DNA of 18,890 nt, from contig JBHIWX010000080.1 of NCBI GenBank assembly GCA_041987205.1, positions 1 through 18,890 of the forward strand, in the 5' to 3' direction. The notes beneath the pieces were generated by a model. The model saw only the letters and a list, made by a program, of their open reading frames with translations. It did no database searches and was not told where the DNA came from. The stretch comes from BOKV01 sp041987205 (GTDB taxonomy: Bacteria > Pseudomonadota > Alphaproteobacteria > Rhizobiales > Rhizobiaceae). The position numbers and the translations under genes are program-made. This document shows, piece after piece, positions 7,918-14,652 of this stretch. Each line of letters starts with the position of its first letter. Within the stretch, counting starts at the first letter, position 1.

Positions 7918-8856
7918 CTAGAACTTCACCATGTCGCCACCCTTCAGGTCGAGTATCGCGCGCGCATCGGCCGGCGAGGCGATCGCCATGCCGAGTTCCT
8001 CCAGAATGCGCCGGATCTTGGCGACCTGTTCCGCGTTCGATTTGGCGAGCTGGCCCTTGCCGATGTTGAGCGAATCCTCGAGGCCGACGCGGACATTGCC
8101 GCCCAGCATCGCCGCCTGGGTGACGAAGGGCATCTGGTAGCGCCCCGCTGCCAGCACCGACCAGACATAATCATCCCCGAACAGCCGATCGGCCGTCTGC
8201 TTCATGAACATGATGTTTTCCATCTCGGCGCCGATCCCGCCCAGAATGCCGAAGATCGACTGGACCAGGAAGGGCGGCTTGATCATGCCCTGATCGACGA
8301 AATGCGCGAGATTGTAGAGATGGCCGATGTCGTAGCATTCGTGCTCGAAGCGCGTGCCGCAGCCTTCGCCCAGATGCTTCAGGATGTATTCGATATCGCC
8401 GAACGTGTTGCGGAAGATGTTGTCCTTGCTGGCTTCGAGGAACGGCTTTTCCCAGTCGTGCTTCCATTCCTTGTACTTGCCCGCCAGCGGATGCAGCGAG
8501 AAATTCATCGAGCCCATGTTGAGCGAGCACATCTCCGGCTCCGCTTTCAGCGGCGCAGCGAGACGTTCCTGGACCGTCATGCCCAGCCCGCCACCGGTGG
8601 TGATGTTCACCACGGCGTCCGTCGCCTGCTTGATGCGCGGCAGGAACTCCATGAACACGGCCGGATCGGGCGTCGGCTTGCCGGTCTCGGGGTCGCGGGC
8701 GTGCAGATGGATAATCGAGGCACCCGCCTCCGCCGCCTCGATGGACTGATGCGCGATCTCGTCAGGCGTAATCGGCAGCGCGTCGGACATGGTCGGCGTG
8801 TGGACACCGCCCGTCACGGCACAGGTGATGATGATCTTGTCGTTCTTGCGAGCCAA
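7918..8856 (-). CDS. BKACE family protein (beta-keto acid cleavage enzyme, DUF849)
   Basis: A 312-residue TIM-barrel Zn enzyme. Key features are IIITCAVTGGVHTPTM at the N-terminus, the Zn-binding HLHARD motif (H50, H52), VNITTGGG and the GGNVRVGLEDSL block near the C-terminus. The founding member, Kce, cleaves 3-keto-5-aminohexanoate with acetyl-CoA to acetoacetate and a CoA ester. Other members act on other beta-keto acids, including 3-dehydrocarnitine. The Kce glutamate in its ITGAE stretch is replaced by valine here, suggesting a different substrate; that alignment is from memory. The frame opens at TTG 8871, but GGGAGGA at 8863-8869 is a Shine-Dalgarno that would lie inside such a protein. 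The better start is TTG 8856, giving MARKNDK as in relatives. It is downstream of, and co-directional with, the LysR gene. Confidence 0.88.
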   Translation of the reverse strand: MARKNDKIIITCAVTGGVHTPTMSDALPITPDEIAHQSIEAAEAGASIIHLHARDPETGKPTPDPAVFMEFLPRIKQATDAVVNITTGGGLGMTVQERLAAPLKAEPEMCSLNMGSMNFSLHPLAGKYKEWKHDWEKPFLEASKDNIFRNTFGDIEYILKHLGEGCGTRFEHECYDIGHLYNLAHFVDQGMIKPPFLVQSIFGILGGIGAEMENIMFMKQTADRLFGDDYVWSVLAAGRYQMPFVTQAAMLGGNVRVGLEDSLNIGKGQLAKSNAEQVAKIRRILEELGMAIASPADARAILDLKGGDMVKF

Positions 8857-8867
8857 CAGAATTCCTC

Positions 8868-8878
8868 CCAATGATTGG
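8868..8878. promoter_or_regulatory. CCAAT-N-ATTGG dyad overlapping the BKACE ribosome site
   Basis: CCAAT (8868-8872), one base, ATTGG (8874-8878) form a perfect palindrome at the edge of the BKACE Shine-Dalgarno. Further ATTGG/CCAA half-sites occur at 8930-8934, 8957-8960, 8966-8970 and 8972-8975. The same half-sites make up the dyad between lysR and soeA, so a shared LysR-type binding site is possible. Function is inference. Confidence 0.35.
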
Positions 8879-8975
8879 TCCTACGGGCAAGGCCGATCCC
8901 CGAGCGAGCCTGACCGAGCCGTCATCCGGATTGGTAGAGCATGTAAGGCTCCTCTGCCAACCGGGATTGGGCCAA

Positions 8976-8995
8976 CCAGGATCGGAGTATCCTGG
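8976..8995 (-). terminator. Hairpin just after the lysR stop
   Basis: CCAGGAT (8976-8982), a 6-base loop and ATCCTGG (8989-8995) form a perfect 7-bp inverted repeat. It lies 12 bp beyond the LysR stop codon in the direction of transcription. Only a short TTGG follows, so it is either a weak terminator or an additional operator upstream of the BKACE gene. Confidence 0.4.
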
Positions 8996-9007
8996 AAATC
9001 GTGTCGC

Positions 9008-9889
9008 TCAATCTCCGGCCAGATGCGTGACCAGCGCCTGCTGCGCCACGCTTGCCTGCCGGTCGCGATGGGCGATCAGCGCGAAATCGCGTGGCGGAAT
9101 GTCCACCGGCACCCGGCGCAACCGACCCTCGACCAGCGAGCGGCGAACGACACGCTCGGAAATGATGGTGGCCCCGGCGCCGGCCTCCACGGCCTGGCGT
9201 ACAGCCTCGTTGCTCGGCAGCACGAGGAAGATCTTCAGGTCGTCGAGACCCAGCCCTTCCTGACCGACGAGGTCCTCGAGCACCTCGCGCGTGCCCGACC
9301 CGGCCTCGCGCACGATCCAGCGCAGCCGCGTAAACCCTGATGGCCCGCGCAGCTCGGTGAGCTCGGCGGACATCTCCGCCGGCACGACGAGGATCAGCCG
9401 GTCGCTGTCGACGCTCTGGCGCCTGAGCGCCTGCGAACGCGTGCGCCCCTCGACAAGGCCGATCGTGGCCTGGCCGTCCAGCACTGCCTGCTCGACCTGC
9501 TGCGTATTGCCCGGAACGACGTCGAGCTTGACCAGCGGGAAAGTGTTGTGAAAGGCGGCGAGCCGCTCCGGCAGCCAGTAATTGGCGATGGTCTGGCTGG
9601 CCGCGATCGACACGGCGCCGGACACGGTCTGCGAGATGTTCTCCATCACGAGGCGTGCAGCCGAGGCCCGCTCCAGCACCGCCCGCGCCTCCGGCAGGAA
9701 ACGCAGGCCCGCCTCCGACAATTCGATGCGCCGGCCGATCCGGTCGAACAGCTTCACGCCGAACTCCCGTTCCAGCGCGGCAATGGCCGCCGAAGCGCCC
9801 GACTGGGAGATGTGCAATTGCTTCGCCGCATCGGTCATGTGACCGCGTTCGGCGACCAGCAGGAAGATGCGGAGCTGGTTGAGCGTCAA
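9008..9889 (-). CDS. LysR-type transcriptional regulator
   Basis: A 293-residue LysR regulator of full family length. The N-terminal winged helix-turn-helix (residues about 3-60) reads FLLVAERGHMTDAAKQLHIS, then SQSGASAAIAALEREFGVKLF, then GRRIELSEAG. The effector-binding domain starts near residue 90 at GAVSIAASQTIANYWLP. The start must be TTG 9889 because an in-frame stop lies a few codons upstream and the fold begins at once (LNQLRIF). The next methionine would cut into the DNA-binding helix. No clear Shine-Dalgarno is seen. The gene is divergent from soeA across 123 bp of AT-rich DNA containing a strong dyad, the classic arrangement for autoregulation and control of the divergent operon. 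The BKACE gene lies 151 bp downstream on the same strand and may also be a target. The effector is unknown. Confidence 0.92.
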   Translation of the reverse strand: MTLNQLRIFLLVAERGHMTDAAKQLHISQSGASAAIAALEREFGVKLFDRIGRRIELSEAGLRFLPEARAVLERASAARLVMENISQTVSGAVSIAASQTIANYWLPERLAAFHNTFPLVKLDVVPGNTQQVEQAVLDGQATIGLVEGRTRSQALRRQSVDSDRLILVVPAEMSAELTELRGPSGFTRLRWIVREAGSGTREVLEDLVGQEGLGLDDLKIFLVLPSNEAVRQAVEAGAGATIISERVVRRSLVEGRLRRVPVDIPPRDFALIAHRDRQASVAQQALVTHLAGD

Positions 9890-9921
9890 GGCAGATCAAT
9901 CCATTTTATCGATCTATCTCA

Positions 9922-9938
9922 CCAATATAATCTATTGG
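9922..9938. promoter_or_regulatory. lysR/soeA divergent control region: perfect dyad containing a TATAAT hexamer
   Basis: CCAATATAATCTATTGG is a perfect 6-bp inverted repeat (CCAATA/TATTGG) around 5 bases. On the plus strand it contains an exact TATAAT (9926-9931). The candidate -35 region at 9903-9908 (ATTTTA) is poor, as expected for an activator-dependent promoter. A start near 9938 would give soeA a leader of about 75 nt. TTATCG is directly repeated at 9906-9911 and 9941-9946. Binding by the adjacent LysR protein is inference from position. Confidence 0.5.
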
Positions 9939-10012
9939 ACTTATCGTTTGGAATACCCGAATTTCGGCCAAAACCGCCTGCCTTGAAGGGCCGGAGCGGT
10001 CGGGTATCGCAG

Positions 10013-12961
10013 ATGAGCCATTCGAACATTCGCGGAGCCAACTCCGCCCCCTCCCAGCGGCCACTCGCCGATACGGACGCGCCGGCCGAAGGGGATGGCG
10101 TCCGCACCTCGCCGGCAATTGCCGACCGCGTCGCCAAGACAACCTGCTACATGTGCGCCTGCCGCTGCGGCATCGACGTGCACGTCAAGGACGGCAAGAT
10201 CCGCTACATCTCGGGCAACAAGGATCATCCGGTCAATCGCGGCGTGCTGTGCGGCAAGGGCAGCGCCGGCATCATGCAGCATTACAGCCCCGCCCGGCTG
10301 CGCAAGCCCCTGCTGCGCACGGGCGAGCGCGGCTCCGGCGAGTTCCGCGAGATCGAATGGGGCGAGGCGCTGAAGATCGCGACCGACCGTCTAGACCGCA
10401 TCCGCAGGACCGATCCGAAAAAGCTTGCCTTCTTCACCGGTCGCGACCAGTCGCAATCGCTGACCGGCTGGTGGGCCAAGCAGTTCGGCACACCCAATTT
10501 CGCCGCGCATGGCGGGTTCTGTTCGGTCAACATGGCCGCCGCCGGCCTTTACACGCTCGGTGGATCGTTCTGGGAATTCGGCGAACCGGATTGGGAGAAC
10601 GCCAAATATTTCATGCTGTTCGGCGTCGCCGAAGACCATGATTCCAACCCGATCAAGATCGGGCTCGGCCGCCTCAAGGCGCGCGGCGCCAAGATCGTCT
10701 CGGTCAATCCCTGCCGCACCGGCTACAACGCCATCGCCGACGAATGGGTCGGGCTGCGGCCCGGAACCGACGGCCTGTTCGTACTCGCGCTCATCCACGA
10801 ACTGCTCAAGGCCGGCCGAGTCGATCTCGACTACCTGATCCGCTACACCAATGCCTCGGCACTGGTGATTGCCGAGCCCGGCGCCGCCGATGACGGCCTG
10901 TTCCTGCGCGGCAAGAACAGCGAGGTGCTGGCCTGGGACCGCAAGCGCGACAAGGCCGTGGGCGCACTCGATCCGGAACTCGAACCGGCACTGACCGGCA
11001 GCTACGAATTCGACGGCCGGAATTGCGCACCCGTCTTCAGCCTCATCGCCGAACGCTATTTGTCCGAGGAATACGCACCGGAAGCCGTCGCAGAGCGTTG
11101 CGGCATCTCCGTCGACGCGATCCGCCGCATCGCCGCCGAACTTGCCCATGTCGCCTTCGAACAGGCGATCGAATTGCCCGTCGCCTGGACCGACTGGGCC
11201 GGTCGCCGCCACGAGACCATCGTCGGCAGGCCGGTCGCCATGCACGCGATGCGCGGCATCTCCGCCCATTCCAATGGCTTCCAGACCTGCCGCGCGATCC
11301 ATCTCCTGCAGGTGTTGCTCGGCTCCGTCGAGGTGCCCGGCGGCTTCCGATTCAAGTCGCCCTTCCCCAAATTCGCGCCGCCTTCGCCCGCGCCGTCCGG
11401 CAAGGATGGCGGCAAGCCGATGACGCCGCTGCCGGGCATGCCGCTCGGCTTCACGCTCGGCCCGGAAGACCTGCTCGTCGAGGACGACGGAACGCCCATA
11501 CGTATCGACAAGGCCTTTTCCTGGGAGGCGCCGCTTTCCGCCCATGGCCTCATGCACATGGTGATCCGCAACGCCTGGGCCGGCGATCCCTACCCGATCG
11601 ACACGCTGTTCATGTACATGGCCAACATGGCCTGGAACTCGTCCATGAACACGGCCGAGACGATTGCCATGTTGACCGATCGCGGCGAGGACGGGGAGTA
11701 CAAGATCCCCTTCATCATCTATTCCGATGCCTATGACTCCGAAACGGTCGCCTATGCCGATCTGGTCCTGCCCGACACCACTTATCTCGAGCGCCACGAT
11801 TGCATCTCGATCCTCGACCGGCCGATCGGCCATGCCGACGGACCGGGAGACGCCATCCGACATCCGGTGGTCGAACCCGACCGCGACGTACGCGCCTTCC
11901 AGACAGTGCTGATCGACCTCGGCGCCCGCCTCGGCCTGCCGGGCTTCGTCGACGAAGTCGGCAAGGCAAAGTTCAGCGACTACGCCGACTACATCGTCAA
12001 CCACGAGCGCGCCCCCGGTGTCGGCCCGCTCGCCGGTTGGCGCGGCAAGGATGGCTCAAAGATCGGTAAGGGCGAACCCAATCCCGATCAGCTCCAGCGC
12101 TACATCGACAATGGCGGCTTCTGGCACCACGAACTGGAGCCCGACCAGCGCTATTACAAAATGGCGAACCGGTCCTATCTGACCTTCGCCGCCGAGATGG
12201 GCTTCATCCCGAAGGTCGGTCCGATCACCTTCCAGCTCTATTCCGAGCCGCTGCAGAAATTCCGCCTCGCCGCGCGAGGCCATGGCGACATCCAGCCGCC
12301 GGAAGCCGAGCGCGAACGCATCGAGACCTATCTCGACCCGCTGCCCTTCTGTTACATGCCGCTCGAGGAAACCATCGTCGACAACGGCGCCTTTCCGCTT
12401 CACGCGCTGACGCAGCGCCCGATGCACATGTACCATTCCTGGGGATCGCAGAACGCCTGGCTGCGCCAGATCACCAGCCAGAACCGGCTGTTCATGAACC
12501 GGCGGACTGCGGCCAGTCTCGGCATCGCCGATGACGACTGGGTCTGGATCGAAAGCCCGCACGGCAAGGTCAAGGGGCAGGTCCGGCTGGTCGACGGCGT
12601 CAACCCGGCCACGGTCTGGACCTGGAACGCCATCGGCAAGCGCAAGGGCGCCTGGGGGTTGAAGGACGACGCAGCCGAGAGCAATCGCGGCTTCCTGCTC
12701 AACCACGCCATCTCCGACCTGCTGCCGGCCGGCCCCGACCGCAAGCGCTATTCCAATTCCGATCCCGTGACCGGACAGGCGGCATGGTTCGACCTGCGGG
12801 TAAAGGTAACGAAATGCGCCTGGCAGGAAATCGGCTTTACCGAGCCGCAATTCGAACGCCTGCCCCTGCCGCCCGGCAATGAACCCTCGCCCGACAGACT
12901 GACCTATGGCGCTTCGTTCCGCGAGGCCCGGAAAAAGGCGAAAGCGGAGCGGGCCGAATGA
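10013..12961 (+). CDS. soeA: Sulfite dehydrogenase (quinone) catalytic subunit SoeA-like molybdoprotein
   Basis: A 982-residue Mo-bisMGD and [4Fe-4S] oxidoreductase. The N-terminal cluster motif is CYMCACRC...VLCGKG (C45, C48, C52, C80). HGGFCSVNMAAAG places Cys170 as the likely Mo ligand. It is followed by TLGGSFWEFGEPDW and AEDHDSNPIKIGLGRLK, blocks I associate with SoeA. The C-terminal pterin-binding domain (from about 800) contains LTQRPMHMYHSWGSQNAWLRQI. There is no twin-arginine signal, so the protein should stay in the cytoplasm, which fits SoeABC (cytoplasmic sulfite to sulfate) and not periplasmic relatives such as polysulfide reductase. ATG 10013 lacks a strong ribosome site; an in-frame TTG at 9983 is the alternative. 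The long open frame upstream overlaps lysR and is rejected. The gene overlaps soeB by ATGA. Generic formate dehydrogenase or DmsA annotation would be the competing call. Confidence 0.85.
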   Translation: MSHSNIRGANSAPSQRPLADTDAPAEGDGVRTSPAIADRVAKTTCYMCACRCGIDVHVKDGKIRYISGNKDHPVNRGVLCGKGSAGIMQHYSPARLRKPLLRTGERGSGEFREIEWGEALKIATDRLDRIRRTDPKKLAFFTGRDQSQSLTGWWAKQFGTPNFAAHGGFCSVNMAAAGLYTLGGSFWEFGEPDWENAKYFMLFGVAEDHDSNPIKIGLGRLKARGAKIVSVNPCRTGYNAIADEWVGLRPGTDGLFVLALIHELLKAGRVDLDYLIRYTNASALVIAEPGAADDGLFLRGKNSEVLAWDRKRDKAVGALDPELEPALTGSYEFDGRNCAPVFSLIAERYLSEEYAPEAVAERCGISVDAIRRIAAELAHVAFEQAIELPVAWTDWAGRRHETIVGRPVAMHAMRGISAHSNGFQTCRAIHLLQVLLGSVEVPGGFRFKSPFPKFAPPSPAPSGKDGGKPMTPLPGMPLGFTLGPEDLLVEDDGTPIRIDKAFSWEAPLSAHGLMHMVIRNAWAGDPYPIDTLFMYMANMAWNSSMNTAETIAMLTDRGEDGEYKIPFIIYSDAYDSETVAYADLVLPDTTYLERHDCISILDRPIGHADGPGDAIRHPVVEPDRDVRAFQTVLIDLGARLGLPGFVDEVGKAKFSDYADYIVNHERAPGVGPLAGWRGKDGSKIGKGEPNPDQLQRYIDNGGFWHHELEPDQRYYKMANRSYLTFAAEMGFIPKVGPITFQLYSEPLQKFRLAARGHGDIQPPEAERERIETYLDPLPFCYMPLEETIVDNGAFPLHALTQRPMHMYHSWGSQNAWLRQITSQNRLFMNRRTAASLGIADDDWVWIESPHGKVKGQVRLVDGVNPATVWTWNAIGKRKGAWGLKDDAAESNRGFLLNHAISDLLPAGPDRKRYSNSDPVTGQAAWFDLRVKVTKCAWQEIGFTEPQFERLPLPPGNEPSPDRLTYGASFREARKKAKAERAE

Positions 12962-13692
12962 CCTGTCTTCCCGGATCGACCGAGAAAAGCCTCGGCCTTG
13001 TCATCGACCTCGACACCTGTGTCGGATGCCAGGCCTGCGTGACCTCCTGCAAGGAATGGAACACCGGCGGCCACATGGCTCCGCTGACCGACCTCCATCC
13101 TTATGGCGGTGACGTCGACGGCGTCTGGTTCAACCGCGTCCACACCTTCGAGCATGTAACGGACAGCGGCGGTCGCACCGTCCATTTCCCGCGCTCCTGC
13201 CTGCACTGCAAGGACGCGGCCTGCGTCACGGTCTGCCCGACGGGCGCCTCCTACAAGCGCACCTCCGATGGCATCGTGCTGGTCGACGAGGACAAGTGCA
13301 TCGGCTGCAAGCTGTGCAGCTGGGCCTGCCCCTATGGCGCACGTGAGTTCGACACCGATGTCGGCGTGATGAAGAAATGCACGCTGTGCATCGACCGCAT
13401 TTACAACGACAATCTGCCGGAGGAAGACCGCGTGCCCGCCTGCGTCGCGTCCTGCCCCACCGGCGCGCGCCATTTCGGCGATCTCGGCGATCCGGAATCT
13501 GCAGTTTCCACACTGGTAGCCGAACGCGGCGGCGTCGATCTGATACCGGAACTCGACTACCACCCGACCAACAAATATTTGCCGCCGCGCGCCAGCACCG
13601 AACGCGCGCCGAAGGTCGCCGCCCCTGCACTCGAACCGGTCGAAGTCGAAGGCGGCTTCCTCGGCTGGGTCGACAAGATGCTCTCACGGTAG
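12958..13692 (+). CDS. soeB: Sulfite dehydrogenase iron-sulfur subunit SoeB-like (DmsB family)
   Basis: A 244-residue ferredoxin-type electron-transfer subunit with 16 cysteines in four groups: C21/24/27/31, C81/84/89/93, C114/117/120/124 and C141/144/162/166. This fits four [4Fe-4S] clusters as in DmsB/PhsB-type subunits, with no ligand replaced. It would carry electrons from SoeA to the membrane subunit. No signal peptide or membrane segment is seen. Its ATG overlaps the soeA TGA (ATGA), implying translational coupling, and soeC starts six bases after its stop. The family assignment is certain. The soeB name rests on the neighbours and on SoeA's sequence. Confidence 0.87.
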   Translation: MTCLPGSTEKSLGLVIDLDTCVGCQACVTSCKEWNTGGHMAPLTDLHPYGGDVDGVWFNRVHTFEHVTDSGGRTVHFPRSCLHCKDAACVTVCPTGASYKRTSDGIVLVDEDKCIGCKLCSWACPYGAREFDTDVGVMKKCTLCIDRIYNDNLPEEDRVPACVASCPTGARHFGDLGDPESAVSTLVAERGGVDLIPELDYHPTNKYLPPRASTERAPKVAAPALEPVEVEGGFLGWVDKMLSR

Positions 13693-13698
13693 TCCGTC

Positions 13699-14628
13699 AT
13701 GCACCCGGCCTTTTCCGTCATCTTCTTCACCACCGCTTCCGGCGCGGGCTACGGCCTGCTGGCGCTACTGGGCGTCCTGGCCGCGCTCGGCATCCTGCCG
13801 GACAACCGGCTCTTCGGCTTCGTCGCCATGGCGCTGTCGATCGGCCTGATCACCGCAGGCCTGCTGTCATCGACCCTGCATCTGGGCCATCCGGAACGAG
13901 CTTGGCGCGCGTTTACGCAATGGCGCAGTTCCTGGCTTTCACGCGAAGGCGTGTTCTCGATCCTCACCTATGTGCCGGCCGCTTTCCTCGGCATAGCCTG
14001 GGTTCTTTTCGGCAAGATCGATGGCTGGGTCGCGATCGCCGGCTTGCTCGCCACACTCGGCGCGATCGTCACTGTTAGCACGACGGCGATGATCTACGCT
14101 TCGCTGAAGCCGATCGCGCAATGGTCGAGCCATTACACCCTGCCGGCCTATCTGCTGTTCGCGGCGATGACCGGCGCCCTGCTGCTCAACGCGCTGCTGC
14201 TGCCCTTCGGCTACGAACTCCCGGCCATCGGCATCCTCGCCGCCATGCTGGTCGCCGTCGCATGGGCCTGGAAGATCGCGACCTGGCTCCACAACGCGAC
14301 GCTCTCCCTGCCCGCGAAGGCGAGCGCCACCGGACTGTCGGGCGGCGAGGTGCGCATCGTCGAATGGCCGCATACGGAAGAAAACTACCTGCTCAAGGAG
14401 ATGGGCTATCGCGTCGCGCGCAAGCATGCCGAATCCCTGCGGGTGATCGTGCATGTCTTCGCCTTCGCTCTGCCTCTCATCCTGTCATCGCTGACGGTCC
14501 TGCTGTCCGGCTGGGTGCCGGCGCTGCTGGCCGTGCTCGCCGTCCTGTCGGCCATCCCCGGCATGCTGAGCGAGCGCTGGCTGTTCTTCGCCGAGGCGAA
14601 GCACACGGTCAGCCTCTATTACCGCTGA
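13699..14628 (+). CDS. soeC: Sulfite dehydrogenase membrane anchor SoeC-like (DmsC family)
   Basis: A 309-residue integral membrane protein with about eight hydrophobic helices (near residues 5-30, 38-60, 85-110, 112-138, 145-168, 175-195, 250-272 and 275-292). A hydrophilic cytoplasmic stretch of about 45 residues lies between helices six and seven. MHPAFSVIFFTTASGAGYG and STLHLGHPERAWRAF are typical of DmsC/SoeC anchors. It would bind quinone and receive electrons from SoeB. It begins 6 bp after the soeB stop and ends 24 bp from the convergent hutH stop, so the operon appears to be just soeABC. No sulfate exporter or TauE-like gene is in the window. Confidence 0.88.
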   Translation: MHPAFSVIFFTTASGAGYGLLALLGVLAALGILPDNRLFGFVAMALSIGLITAGLLSSTLHLGHPERAWRAFTQWRSSWLSREGVFSILTYVPAAFLGIAWVLFGKIDGWVAIAGLLATLGAIVTVSTTAMIYASLKPIAQWSSHYTLPAYLLFAAMTGALLLNALLLPFGYELPAIGILAAMLVAVAWAWKIATWLHNATLSLPAKASATGLSGGEVRIVEWPHTEENYLLKEMGYRVARKHAESLRVIVHVFAFALPLILSSLTVLLSGWVPALLAVLAVLSAIPGMLSERWLFFAEAKHTVSLYYR

Positions 14629-14652
14629 TACCGACTACGCGGGTTCAAACGC

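Noticed and set aside
8925..8965. Imperfect hairpin between GGATTGGTAGAG and CTCTGCCAACC upstream of BKACE
   Set aside because: It pairs only with wobbles and a mismatch and has a long loop; its components are better described as part of the ATTGG/CCAA half-site cluster.
9548..10012. Long N-terminal extension of the soeA reading frame (about 155 codons)
   Set aside because: It runs antisense through lysR and its promoter, has no recognisable domain, and the Fe-S protein aligns only from about the ATG at 10013.
10391..12004. 537-codon open frame antisense to soeA
   Set aside because: It is a GC-rich shadow frame with low-complexity Gly/Asp/Ala-rich composition and no domain.
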